Part shown: positions 1 to 6,889 of the stretch, piece after piece | Layout of the letters: every line of letters begins with the position of its first letter | Numbering within the stretch: the first letter of the stretch is position 1 | Assembly (NCBI GenBank): GCA_900555035.1 | Contig: USJX01000076.1 | Location: 1 to 13,459 of the forward strand | Direction of reading: 5' to 3' | DNA: 13,459 bases | Origin: an uncultured Prevotella sp. | GTDB lineage: Bacteria; Bacteroidota; Bacteroidia; Bacteroidales; Bacteroidaceae | Notes under the pieces: generated by a model | What the model was told of the DNA's origin: nothing | Databases searched by the model: none | The model's input: the letters and a program-made list of their open reading frames with translations, nothing else | Translations under genes and position numbers: made by a program

Positions 1-290
1 TGCGTTCTAGGGAAAAAGGTCATATCCGCCGGGACGCCTAGCGGACTTGCGTTCTAGGGAAAAAGGTCATATCCGCCGGGACGCCTAGCGGACTTGCGTT
101 CTAGGGAAAAAGGTCATATCCGCCGGGACGCCTAGCGGACTTGCGTTCTAGGGAAAAAGGTCATATCCGCCGGGACGCCTAGCGGACTTGCGTTCTAGGG
201 AAAAAGGTCATATCCGCCGGGACGCCTAGCGGACTTGCGTTCTAGGGAAAAAGGTCATATCCGCCGGGACGCCTAGCGGACTTGCGTTCT
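1..290. repeat. 47-bp tandem repeat array, six full copies plus 8 bp
   Basis: Six uninterrupted, identical 47-bp units start at 1, 48, 95, 142, 189 and 236, followed by an 8-bp partial copy (tgcgttct) at 283-290. The first unit starts exactly at the window edge, so the array probably continues to the left. Each unit contains the arms tccgc and gcgga around an 11-nt centre, and a second pair ctagg/cctag. The period is not a multiple of three and each unit carries TAG triplets, so coding is unlikely. There are no spacers, which rules out CRISPR. On the minus strand each hairpin is followed about 8 nt later by TTTTT. Confidence 0.97.
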
Positions 291-302
291 TGGAAGATAA
301 AT

Positions 303-355
303 ACACAAAAAAGGTCGTGAAGTTCTATCAGAAACCTCACGACCTTTTATTGTGT
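303..355 (-). terminator. Intrinsic terminator, probably bidirectional
   Basis: The arms ggtcgtga (313-320) and tcacgacc (337-344) form a perfect 8-bp stem, extended inward by weaker pairing of gttct with agaaa and outward by A-run/T-run pairing and acaca/tgtgt. Read on the minus strand the stem is followed by TTTTTT. It lies about 130 bp beyond the stop codon of the S41 protease gene and is the first clear terminator for that unit. The plus-strand side has a shorter T-run, so it may also stop transcripts coming from the left. Confidence 0.8.
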
Positions 356-366
356 CATTACCTCAC

Positions 367-406
367 GGGTTACGGGGTTACGGGTTAACAGGTTAACAGT
401 TAACAG
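367..406. repeat. Short degenerate repeats of ggttac / gttaacag
   Basis: The stretch reads as successive variants cgggtta, cggggtta, cgggttaaca, ggttaaca, gttaacag. It lies in the 3' untranslated region of the protease gene, between stop codon and terminator. It has no coding potential and looks like a microrepeat grown by slippage. Confidence 0.7.
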
Positions 407-444
407 CCGTTTTTTCTATAGTTACACGAGCAAAGCACTTGAAT

Positions 445-474
445 TCTTCACTCTTCGTTCTTCACTCTTCACTT
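445..474. repeat. GTGAAGA-type repeat tract after the S41 protease stop
   Basis: Read on the minus strand this is a purine-rich run built on gtgaaga/acgaaga words, beginning a few bases after the protease stop codon. The same octamer gtgaagag recurs 11 times at 11922-12213, and related tracts follow the stop codons of parE and of the GNAT-like gene. Confidence 0.7.
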
Positions 475-482
475 AACCTTCC

Positions 483-2066
483 CTACTTCCCTGTGGTCAG
501 CAGCTTCACGGCACGCTGAACTATCTCGTTGGTCTCATTCCAAACCTGGAAGTACTGGCTCATATCCCAAATATCTCTTGCCACAAGTGCCTTCAGCTGC
601 ACGGCCAGATATTTCTTCGTCTGGGCAAGCTCTGCCTCATCCTTCGGCTCTATCTTCTCCTTCTTGCCCTCGGCGATAATCGCTTCGATGAGCGAAGAAG
701 GAACCTCGTAAGTTGCCAGGAACTTATTGAAATCCTTATACTGATTCTTCAATTCCTTGCGATGCGCATCGATGAACTTCAGGCTCTGGTTGATGACGAT
801 GCTCTTGGCTGCCAACTGGCGATGCATCTTGGTGTATTTCGTTGTGTCCAATGGCACGAAATAATCGGGCATGATTCCGCCGCCACCATAAACCACACGA
901 TGCTTGCGCAATGTGTAATACTTCAAGCTGTCAGAAAGATGGATGCTGTCCTGGTTGGTGAACTCGCCGTGCTTGTATCGCTTGTCGAGATCCATCGCAT
1001 AATCCAGTCTATCACCTTTCTTATATGGCTTCTGAATGCATCTGCCGCTAGGCGTATAATAATGGGCGATGGTGAGGCGAATCTCGCTGCCATCATCGAA
1101 GGTGAGCGGGCGCTGCACCAATCCCTTACCAAAGGTTCTGCGACCTACCACCACGCCACGGTCCTGATCCTGGATGGCTCCGGAAACAATCTCGGCGGCA
1201 GAAGCGGTAAACTCGTTGGTGAGCACTACCACCTTGCCCTTGCGCCATCTGCCGTTTGCCTGTGCCTTGTACTCCTGGCGTGGAGCCGCACGACCGCTGG
1301 TATAAACGATGAGATCGCCCTTTTCCAGGAACTCGTTGGCTATCTGAGCCGCCGTCTGAAGATAGCCGCCGCCATTATCCTCCAGGTCGAAAATCAGGTC
1401 TTTCATACCCTTCTTCTTCAGCGAATCCATCGCCATGGTCACCTCCTTATGACTGGTCAGGCCGAAGCTTCCCAATCGGATATAGCCGATGCCCGGACGA
1501 ATCATGTAAGCCGCATCCATCGTGGTTACAGGAATCTTGTCGCGCTTCACCTTGAAGGTGAGCTTATCCTTGATGCCACGGCGCACGATGGTAAGATTCA
1601 CCGTGGTTCCCTTAGGACCGCGGAGGCGCTTCATGATTTCCTCTTTGCTCATCTTCACGCCCGAAATGGCGGTATCGTTTACGGCAACGATGCGGTCGCC
1701 GGCAATGATGCCCACCTTCTCGGATGGTCCGTTGGTAACGGGCTGGATAACGAGCAGGGAGTCATCTACCATATTAAACTGAACGCCGATGCCGTCGAAA
1801 CTTCCGTTCAGCGGTTCGTTCATCGCCTTGGTTTCCTTGGCTGTGGTGTAGGAAGAATGAGGGTCGAGCTTTTCGAGCATGCCTCTGATGGCATCCTCCA
1901 CGAGCTTGCTCTCATCCACACTATCCACATAGAGGTTGGTGATGGCGATTTCCGCCCTACCCAACTTCTCTATCGGGCTATTCTTGCCCATCTTAATGCG
2001 CAGCTGGGCATTGGCAGAAGTTACTGCCAGGAATGCCAGGAGCGCAAATAAAATTATCTTCTTCAT
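483..2066 (-). CDS. S41 family C-terminal processing peptidase (PDZ protease)
   Basis: This is an exported serine protease of the CtpA/Prc type, which trims or degrades periplasmic proteins using a Ser-Lys dyad. Residues 1-21 form a signal peptide (MKKII, hydrophobic core, SANAQ), so it acts outside the cytoplasm. An N-terminal helical part with the LDPHSSY motif (about 67-73) is followed by a PDZ domain (about 85-175) and the S41 core (about 190-345). The predicted nucleophile is Ser289 in FTASAAE and the base Lys314 in TFGKG, 25 residues apart, with Gln318 four further on; this is the spacing known from Prc and CtpA. A helical C-terminal extension of about 180 residues is common in Bacteroidota members. 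It lies 34 bp after parE with no terminator between, so it is probably the last gene of the unit. The substrate cannot be told from sequence. Confidence 0.93.
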   Translation of the reverse strand: MKKIILFALLAFLAVTSANAQLRIKMGKNSPIEKLGRAEIAITNLYVDSVDESKLVEDAIRGMLEKLDPHSSYTTAKETKAMNEPLNGSFDGIGVQFNMVDDSLLVIQPVTNGPSEKVGIIAGDRIVAVNDTAISGVKMSKEEIMKRLRGPKGTTVNLTIVRRGIKDKLTFKVKRDKIPVTTMDAAYMIRPGIGYIRLGSFGLTSHKEVTMAMDSLKKKGMKDLIFDLEDNGGGYLQTAAQIANEFLEKGDLIVYTSGRAAPRQEYKAQANGRWRKGKVVVLTNEFTASAAEIVSGAIQDQDRGVVVGRRTFGKGLVQRPLTFDDGSEIRLTIAHYYTPSGRCIQKPYKKGDRLDYAMDLDKRYKHGEFTNQDSIHLSDSLKYYTLRKHRVVYGGGGIMPDYFVPLDTTKYTKMHRQLAAKSIVINQSLKFIDAHRKELKNQYKDFNKFLATYEVPSSLIEAIIAEGKKEKIEPKDEAELAQTKKYLAVQLKALVARDIWDMSQYFQVWNETNEIVQRAVKLLTTGK

Positions 2067-2100
2067 TTCCTTAAACTTCGTTCTTCACTTTTCACTTATC
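2067..2100. repeat. Short gtgaaaa/gtgaaga tract between parE and the protease gene
   Basis: The whole 34-bp gap is a purine-rich microrepeat on the coding strand (variants of agtgaaa, gtgaaga, acgaag). No promoter or terminator is visible in it, which supports co-transcription of parE with the protease gene. There is no good Shine-Dalgarno sequence; the protease start is preceded by aaggaa. Confidence 0.55.
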
Positions 2101-4095
2101 CTAATCAAGCGGTGCTGAGTCTTCCTCCGGAATATCCTCTTCAATCACCAGGTTGTCGATGATGAAGTTCTGACGTTCCATCGTATTCTTACCCATGTAG
2201 TACTCCAGGAGCTTCTGCACCTGGTCGGTCTTGTGCAGCGTTACCTGCTCCAATCGCATATCCGGACCGATGAAATGGGCAAACTCTTCTGGCGAAATCT
2301 CTCCCAAACCCTTGAATCGGGTGATTTCCGGGTCAGGAGCCAACGCCTTGATGGCCTGCTGGCGCTCCTCATCGCTGTAGCAGTAATGCGTAATGAAGTC
2401 GCCCTTCTTCTCCTTAGGTCCCAGTTTGGCATCAGCATCCGCTATCGCCTGCTTGTTCTTGATTTTGGTTCGCTTGTTGCGCACTCGGAACAATGGAGTC
2501 TGAAGCACATACACGTGGCCCTTCTTGATGAGGTCGGGGAAGAACTGCAGGAAGAAGGTGATGATGAGCAGGCGGATGTGCATTCCATCTACATCGGCAT
2601 CGGTAGCCACAATCACCTTATTATATCTCAATCCGTCCAATCCGTCCTCGATATCGAGGGCAGCCTGCAGCAGGTTGAACTCCTCGTTCTCGTAAACCAC
2701 CTTTTTGGTCAGACCATAGCAGTTTAACGGCTTGCCTCGCAGGGAGAACACCGCCTGGGTGTTCACGTCACGGCTCTTGGTGATGCTTCCGCTGGCAGAA
2801 TCACCCTCGGTGATGAAGATGGAACTTGCCTCCTTCAGCTCGTTCTTGGCATCGCTGAAGTGGATGCGGCAATCGCGCAGCTTGCGGTTGTGGAGGTTTG
2901 CCTTCTTGGCACGTTCACGCGCCAGTTTGGTAACGCCCGCCATCGCCTTGCGCTCGCGCTCGCTCTCCTTGATTTTATTCTCCAGAATCTCAGCCACATC
3001 CTTGTGGATATGCAGATAGTTATCCACCTCCTTCTTCAGGAAATCGCCCACATACTTGTTGATGGTTTCGCCGCCGTTCGGAGTCATCGTGGTGCTACCC
3101 AACTTAATCTTCGTCTGACTCTCGAACACCGGTTCCTCTACGTTCAGGGCGATGGCAGCCACCAATCCGTTACGGATGTCGCCGTACTCATACTTGCCAA
3201 AGAACTCCTTGATGGTCTTGGCTATATGCTCCTTAAAGGCACTCTGATGGGTTCCGCCCTGGGTGGTATGCTGGCCGTTTACGAAGGAATAGTATTCCTC
3301 GCCATACTGGTTGGTATGGGTAAAGGCAATCTCGATATCCTCGCCCCTCATGTGAATAATCTCATAGAGACCCTCGTTGGTCATATTATCCGTAAGGAGA
3401 TCCTTCAAACCGTGACGGCTGAGGATGCGGCGGCCATTGTGCATGATGGTAAGACCGGTGTTCAGATAAGTATAGTTGCGGAGCATGGTTTCCACGATGT
3501 CGTCGTGGAAGGAATAGTTCTTGAAGAGGGTGTTATCCGGTTCGAAGAAGATGAAGGTACCATTCTCATCTTCAGTATCCTCGGTAACATCGCTCTGCAG
3601 AATACCTTTTTCAAACTTCAGATGGCGCACCTTGCCGTCGCGGAACGACTTCACCTCGAAATGAGAGCTGAGGGCGTTCACCGCCTTCACACCCACTCCG
3701 TTCAAGCCCACACTCTTCTTGAACGCCTTACTGTCGTATTTACCTCCGGTGTTCAGCACGCTCACTGCCTCTACGAGTTTTCCCTGCGGAATGCCTCGAC
3801 CATAGTCGCGCACACTGACACGCAGATGGTCTTCGATGTCGATTTCGATACGGGTGCCGGCGTTCATCTTGAATTCGTCGATGGAGTTATCCACCACCTC
3901 CTTCAGGAGCACATAGATACCATCCTCCGGCAAGTTACCATCACCCAAACGACCGATGTACATACCCGGACGGGTTCGCACATGCTCCATATCGCTCAGA
4001 TGTCGGATGTTGTCGTCGGTATAAGCCACCGGCTGCTGCTCCTGCTGCTGTTGTTGCTCCTGCGGGGCATTCAATTCGTTATTATCTTCTGACAT
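2101..4095 (-). CDS. parE: DNA topoisomerase IV subunit B (ParE)
   Basis: This is the ATPase/TOPRIM subunit of the type IIA topoisomerase that separates linked daughter chromosomes, acting with ParC. The GHKL ATPase shows KEVVDNSIDEF with Glu66 and Asn70, RDYGRGIP with Asp97 and Gly99, and the glycine-rich lid GLNGVGVKAVNALS near 130-143. The transducer loop QTKIKLG carries Gln327 and Lys329. The TOPRIM domain has ITEGDSASG (Glu430) and the metal-binding ATDADVDG (Asp499, 501, 503). RFKGLGE lies near 593-599. The opening RPGMYIGRLGDG and the insert DGIYVLLKE favour ParE over GyrB. At 664 residues it is full length. An acidic tail and an N-terminal Gln tract (about 13-22), encoded by CAG/CAA-like triplets at 4032-4062, are peculiarities. 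ParC is not next to it here. A strong Shine-Dalgarno sequence marks the start. Confidence 0.95.
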   Translation of the reverse strand: MSEDNNELNAPQEQQQQQEQQPVAYTDDNIRHLSDMEHVRTRPGMYIGRLGDGNLPEDGIYVLLKEVVDNSIDEFKMNAGTRIEIDIEDHLRVSVRDYGRGIPQGKLVEAVSVLNTGGKYDSKAFKKSVGLNGVGVKAVNALSSHFEVKSFRDGKVRHLKFEKGILQSDVTEDTEDENGTFIFFEPDNTLFKNYSFHDDIVETMLRNYTYLNTGLTIMHNGRRILSRHGLKDLLTDNMTNEGLYEIIHMRGEDIEIAFTHTNQYGEEYYSFVNGQHTTQGGTHQSAFKEHIAKTIKEFFGKYEYGDIRNGLVAAIALNVEEPVFESQTKIKLGSTTMTPNGGETINKYVGDFLKKEVDNYLHIHKDVAEILENKIKESERERKAMAGVTKLARERAKKANLHNRKLRDCRIHFSDAKNELKEASSIFITEGDSASGSITKSRDVNTQAVFSLRGKPLNCYGLTKKVVYENEEFNLLQAALDIEDGLDGLRYNKVIVATDADVDGMHIRLLIITFFLQFFPDLIKKGHVYVLQTPLFRVRNKRTKIKNKQAIADADAKLGPKEKKGDFITHYCYSDEERQQAIKALAPDPEITRFKGLGEISPEEFAHFIGPDMRLEQVTLHKTDQVQKLLEYYMGKNTMERQNFIIDNLVIEEDIPEEDSAPLD

Positions 4096-4100
4096 AGAAT

Positions 4101-4125
4101 CCTCCTAGTTATAAAATTTAGGAGG
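4101..4125 (-). promoter_or_regulatory. parE ribosome binding site inside a 7-bp hairpin
   Basis: On the coding strand AGGAGG lies 5 nt before the parE ATG, an unusually strong Shine-Dalgarno sequence for Bacteroidota. A perfect complement (cctccta/taggagg at 4101-4107 and 4119-4125, loop 11 nt) sits just upstream, so the leader RNA could fold and hide the binding site. This arrangement decides the start codon and suggests translational control; the control itself is inference. Confidence 0.6.
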
Positions 4126-4184
4126 AGTTAAGGAGCTATGATTCAAAACCATCTGTCTTAACTCCCTAACTCCTTCACTCCTTG
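4124..4184. repeat. Repeats of aactcc / ggagtt after the GNAT-like gene
   Basis: The end of the 89-bp gap holds cttaactcc, ctaactcc and ttcactcc in succession (4157-4182), and an inverted copy ggagttaag at 4124-4132 that pairs perfectly with cttaactcc at 4157-4165 across a 24-nt loop. It resembles the purine-rich tracts after the other two genes of the unit. No T-run follows, so it is not a clear terminator, and no promoter was seen in the gap. Confidence 0.55.
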
Positions 4185-5336
4185 TTATTTAATAATCTTC
4201 TTGTAGCATTTTCTGCGCTTATGCATCACTGGGGTCAAAGCTCCCCACTGACCCTGCACACCCGCATTGGTTTCCAGCTCTACCTGGGTTTCGCCCCATT
4301 CAATGCCGTACTTCTGGTACCATGGAATCAGGTCGGCAAAGAGAAGCGCATTGGCTCCCTTGGCACGATATTCTGGAAGAATACCGATGAGGAGGAGGTC
4401 AACGATATTGGTCTTGTGCATCTTGATGGCTCTCAGCACGTGGAACCAGCCGAACGGCAGCAATCTGCCACGGCGGCACTTTCTCAGGGCATGAGCCAAC
4501 GACGGCATGGTGATTCCCACACCGATGAGCTTATGCTCTCCGTCCGTCCAATCCTCGATGCAGGTGATGAGGTTGAAGTCGAGGAAACCGAGATACGACT
4601 TGATAAGCTGGTCTATCTGCTTCTGCGAGAGTTCGGAATATCCATAGAGATCCTTGTAGGTATCGTTGATGAGATCAAAGATTTTCTGACCCATTCCGCC
4701 CTGGAAGATATCCTTCTTGGTAAGCTTGCGCACATGCAGATTATAGCGTTTCTCAATCATCATCGCAATCTTGGCATACTTCTCCGGCACCTCATCCGGC
4801 ACCATAATCTTGAACTCCACGTATTTGTTATCCACCTCGAAACCCTCCAGGGCCTCGATGTGCTCCGGATAGTAAGCGTAATTATAGATGGTAGGCATGG
4901 TGCCGAGCTGGTCGAATCCCCAGACGAGCATACCCTCAGGGTCCATATCGGTAAATCCAAGCGGACCTACCACATCCTCCATGCCTTTCTCGCGGCCATA
5001 TTTCTCAACGGCATCCAGAAGAGCCTTCGAAACCTCACGGTCGTCGATGAAGTCAATCCATCCGAATCGGACGGATTTCTTTCCCCACTTGCTGTTTGCC
5101 TTATGGTTGATGATAGCAGCAACGCGACCTGCCAGCTTTCCATCCTTATAGGCAAGATAATACTCTGCCTCGCAGAACTCGAACGCAGCGTTCTTGTCCT
5201 TGCTCAGGGTATTCATTTCGTCGCTGAAAAGATTAGGCACATCGTATTCGTTGCCTTCGTAGAGGTCGTAGTGGAAGTCGATGAACGTCTTCAAATCCTT
5301 CTTGTTTTCGACCTTTTTAATTTCAATTAATGACAT
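4185..5336 (-). CDS. GNAT-fold protein, putative N-acetyltransferase
   Basis: This 383-residue cytoplasmic protein resembles a Bacteroidota-conserved family with acyltransferase (GNAT) folds. Two halves look GNAT-like: about 55-175, with the strand pair YYLAYKDGKLAGRVAAIIN, and about 255-370, where GILPEYRAKGANALLFADL matches the acetyl-CoA pyrophosphate loop (Arg/Gln-x-x-Gly-x-Gly/Ala) with Ala-Asn in place of the last Gly. No signal peptide or membrane segment is seen. Neither the acceptor substrate nor activity can be inferred. It is first in an apparent unit with parE (89 bp downstream) and the S41 protease. The ATG lies about 26 nt after the transcription start expected from the promoter at 5369-5399, which supports the chosen start. 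It could also be a non-catalytic relative. Confidence 0.7.
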   Translation of the reverse strand: MSLIEIKKVENKKDLKTFIDFHYDLYEGNEYDVPNLFSDEMNTLSKDKNAAFEFCEAEYYLAYKDGKLAGRVAAIINHKANSKWGKKSVRFGWIDFIDDREVSKALLDAVEKYGREKGMEDVVGPLGFTDMDPEGMLVWGFDQLGTMPTIYNYAYYPEHIEALEGFEVDNKYVEFKIMVPDEVPEKYAKIAMMIEKRYNLHVRKLTKKDIFQGGMGQKIFDLINDTYKDLYGYSELSQKQIDQLIKSYLGFLDFNLITCIEDWTDGEHKLIGVGITMPSLAHALRKCRRGRLLPFGWFHVLRAIKMHKTNIVDLLLIGILPEYRAKGANALLFADLIPWYQKYGIEWGETQVELETNAGVQGQWGALTPVMHKRRKCYKKIIK

Positions 5337-5368
5337 GATTTCAAACTAGTTTGCAATATTATAGGATG

Positions 5369-5399
5369 CAAAAATAGCAATATTTCGCCAAACGACCAA
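5369..5399 (-). promoter_or_regulatory. Bacteroidota-type promoter for the GNAT-parE-protease unit
   Basis: On the minus strand TTG (5399-5397) is followed after 20 nt by TATTTTTG (5376-5369), matching the -33 TTG and -7 TAnnTTTG consensus of the primary Bacteroidota sigma factor. The start codon lies 32 bp downstream. Confidence 0.65.
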
Positions 5400-5409
5400 A
5401 TATTGCTAT
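5374..5409. promoter_or_regulatory. Perfect 12-bp inverted repeat spanning the promoter (possible operator)
   Basis: The arms atagcaatattt (5374-5385) and aaatattgctat (5398-5409) are exact inverted copies separated by 12 nt. One arm overlaps the -7 element and the other overlaps the -33 element of the promoter. A dimeric repressor could sit here. It lies upstream of the expected transcription start, so an RNA hairpin in this transcript is unlikely. Confidence 0.55.
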
Positions 5410-5425
5410 CTTTATTTTCAGTTTT

Positions 5426-5506
5426 TTAGATATTTAGCACATTGAAAGACAAAGGTGTACCTCCCAATTTTGTGTGAGAAGCTCCAAGATACACCTTTAC
5501 AGTCAT
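5426..5506 (-). other. Tiny ORF of 26 codons containing a 9-bp inverted repeat
   Basis: An ATG at 5506 opens MTVKVYLG...SFNVLNI, 26 residues, not recognised. It contains arms aaaggtgta (5451-5459) and tacaccttt (5490-5498) around a 30-nt loop, so it may be either a short peptide or an RNA hairpin. Upstream on the same strand is another minimal ORF (MKKITKRVVFF, 5563-5528). No Shine-Dalgarno sequence is visible. Coding is uncertain. Confidence 0.2.
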
Positions 5507-5569
5507 ATAATTTTTTTTGCTTTCTTACTAGAAGAATACCACTCTTTTCGTAATCTTTTTCATATTTTG

Positions 5570-5703
5570 TTAAATTGAAAATTTTATATTATGCAATATT
5601 AAAATGCAAATAACTATAAGTGTTATTATTACAAATGGGAGGGCAAAAAGTAAAGCGGGGATAAAATCTTTCTGTGCCAATTCTTAAAATCCATATTCTT
5701 CAT
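5570..5703 (-). pseudogene. Possible small membrane protein gene, apparently frameshifted
   Basis: The ATG at 5703 lies about 18 nt after the expected start of a consensus promoter (5728-5757) and opens MKNMDFKNWHRKILSP, a basic N-terminus, which then stops at 5629. The overlapping frame continues without a stop from 5680 to 5570 as ...IPALLFALPFVIIT and more hydrophobic residues (Ile/Leu/Val-rich, about 20 residues), ending NIKFSI. Joining the frames at the CCCC run (5657-5660) would give a single-span membrane protein of about 44 residues. It may be a decayed gene, a variant with one base missing, or translation from the TTG at 5680. No family was recognised. Confidence 0.3.
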
Positions 5704-5727
5704 TTTTTTAGTTATTGATTCTAGGCG

Positions 5728-5757
5728 CAAAAGTACAACAATCTGCTGAAATAACAA
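5728..5757 (-). promoter_or_regulatory. Bacteroidota-type promoter upstream of the tiny ORFs
   Basis: TTG (5757-5755), a 19-nt spacer and TACTTTTG (5735-5728) on the minus strand fit the consensus. It follows directly on the terminator of LRR gene A, so it would start a fresh transcript through 5720-5426. Confidence 0.5.
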
Positions 5758-5820
5758 AAAGAATTCAAGGATATTTATGTTCAAGACGCCAAATTGGCAT
5801 CCTGAACAAGCAAATATCCT
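5756..5820 (-). terminator. Hairpin terminator of LRR gene A
   Basis: The arms aggatattt (5768-5776) and aaatatcct (5812-5820) pair perfectly over 9 bp; the interior adds gttca/tgaac and gccaa/ttggc pairing, giving a long imperfect hairpin. On the minus strand it is followed by TTGAATTCTTTTT. It lies about 140 bp beyond the stop codon of LRR gene A. Confidence 0.55.
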
Positions 5821-5884
5821 CTTCACAAGTTTAATTAAAAATGAAGGAGAAGCCAATGCTAATCCTTTTTTATGAAATACTAGA

Positions 5885-5980
5885 ACTTCGCTCAGCGATG
5901 TTCTTGAATAACTCCTCTACGATGTTCTTGAACTACTCCTCTACGATATTCTTGAACTACTCCTCTACGATGTTCTTGAA
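5885..5980 (-). repeat. Four 24-bp tandem repeats overlapping the end of LRR gene A
   Basis: Units at 5957-5980, 5933-5956, 5909-5932 and 5885-5908 each encode, in the frame of the gene, FKNIVEE or a close variant. Units 1 and 2 end in TAG stops, unit 3 ends in a Leu codon, and the diverged unit 4 (FKNIAERS) leads to a stop further on. Unit 1 is the real C-terminus; the others lie after the stop. LRR gene B has only one unit. Confidence 0.9.
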
Positions 5981-6877
5981 TTTCTCCCAGCCATCGGCCA
6001 ACCAATAGTTGTCCTTGGCACCCTTAGGTACAAACAGCGTACATGCATCGGTGTTCATTCCCTCGAAGGTATCCGACTTGGCAAAAGGAGGAACTTCTGA
6101 ACCCATGTGGATGGCGGTAAGCTGGCGGCAACCCTTAAACACCTCGGTACCCATCTTCTTGAGAGAAGCAGGGAAGCTGATGGATGCCAATGCTGCACCG
6201 GCAAAAGCCATATCGCCGATGTTCTGAAGGACTGAACCCAAATTCACCGATGATAACGATGGGCTATCGCTGAAAGCAAATTCCCCGATGTTGACCACAG
6301 ATTCGCATTGAACCTTTTTCAAAGATTTGCAATGCGCAAAGGCACGTGGCCCGATGGTTTGAAGAGCTGGCGGGAAACTGAGCTGCTCCAACGAATCGCA
6401 ATATGAAAATGCTCGATCATCTATTCTCTCCAACACAGGCGAGAATACCACTTCTGCCAATGCCGAACAGCGACGGAAAGCCATCGGTCGGATGGCAAGA
6501 ACCCCCTTAGGGAAAATGATAGATTTCAACTTCGCATTGCGATGGAACATATACAGTCCCATTACATCTTCTTCGTTCTGGCAATACCAGGCCTCGATGT
6601 AATAACAACCACCCGTAACGATTTTCGACTCCGACAAATCCAACTTCTCCAGCTGAGGCATGTTTCGCAGGCATTTCACATCGCTGCTATCCAATGCACC
6701 AATTACTTTCATTCTAGATATAGCCCGTTTCTTGTCATCGCCAATTCGTTTAGATAAGGTGCCTGTTTCATCAAGCTGAATAGTTACCAGTTCTTGTAAA
6801 ATTTCAACTGCTGAAGATGATTTTTCACCTCCAACTTTCGACAGCATAGTTTGCAATAATTCTTTCGGACTTTTCAT
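5957..6877 (-). CDS. Leucine-rich repeat protein (BspA/LRR_5-like), copy A
   Basis: A 306-residue protein with the fold of BspA-type (TpLRR) repeats. A preceding part (about 30-80) carries the family's usual opening (IQLDETGTLSKRI, then VIGALDSSDVKCLRNM and LEKLDLS). Around 117-262 are about six repeats of roughly 23 residues with the pattern F..C..L..V.FP..L..I...AF. The end (about 263-306: PPF, LFVPKGA, GWEKF.NIVEE) is the usual closing motif. BspA-like proteins are generally binding modules, often on the surface, but no signal peptide, lipobox or sorting domain is seen here, so this copy should be cytoplasmic; the partner is unknown. It differs from copy B at 11 of the first 51 residues and then only at position 301. 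No good promoter lies just upstream; the nearest candidate is 7353-7381, giving a leader of about 470 nt. Confidence 0.85.
   Translation of the reverse strand: MKSPKELLQTMLSKVGGEKSSSAVEILQELVTIQLDETGTLSKRIGDDKKRAISRMKVIGALDSSDVKCLRNMPQLEKLDLSESKIVTGGCYYIEAWYCQNEEDVMGLYMFHRNAKLKSIIFPKGVLAIRPMAFRRCSALAEVVFSPVLERIDDRAFSYCDSLEQLSFPPALQTIGPRAFAHCKSLKKVQCESVVNIGEFAFSDSPSLSSVNLGSVLQNIGDMAFAGAALASISFPASLKKMGTEVFKGCRQLTAIHMGSEVPPFAKSDTFEGMNTDACTLFVPKGAKDNYWLADGWEKFKNIVEE
5977..6725. repeat. 749-bp direct repeat, identical to 7456-8204
   Basis: Base-by-base comparison shows no difference between 5977-6725 and 7456-8204 (constant offset 1479). The boundaries are a t/c difference at 5976/7455 and a c/a difference at 6726/8205. 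The repeat covers codons 52-300 of the LRR genes. A further shared 23-bp block lies after each gene at 5838-5860 and 7415-7437. Confidence 0.97.
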
Positions 6878-6889
6878 ATACCAAAAACA

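Noticed and set aside
1..290. CRISPR array
   Set aside because: The 47-bp units are contiguous with no variable spacers, and no cas gene is present.
762..2051. Long plus-strand ORF (429 codons)
   Set aside because: It lies wholly antisense to the S41 protease gene, which has a signal peptide, PDZ domain and catalytic dyad; the plus-strand translation has no recognisable domain.
2860..4092. Long plus-strand ORF (410 codons)
   Set aside because: Antisense shadow of parE; its Leu-rich end is simply the complement of the Gln tract.
4182..5330. Plus-strand ORF (382 codons) opposite the GNAT-like gene
   Set aside because: The minus frame has the GNAT-type loop motif, a consensus promoter and fitting gene spacing; the plus frame has none of these.
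5629..5856. 75-codon minus-strand ORF starting at 5856
   Set aside because: Its first half runs through the hairpin terminator and the promoter; only the part from the ATG at 5703 is considered.
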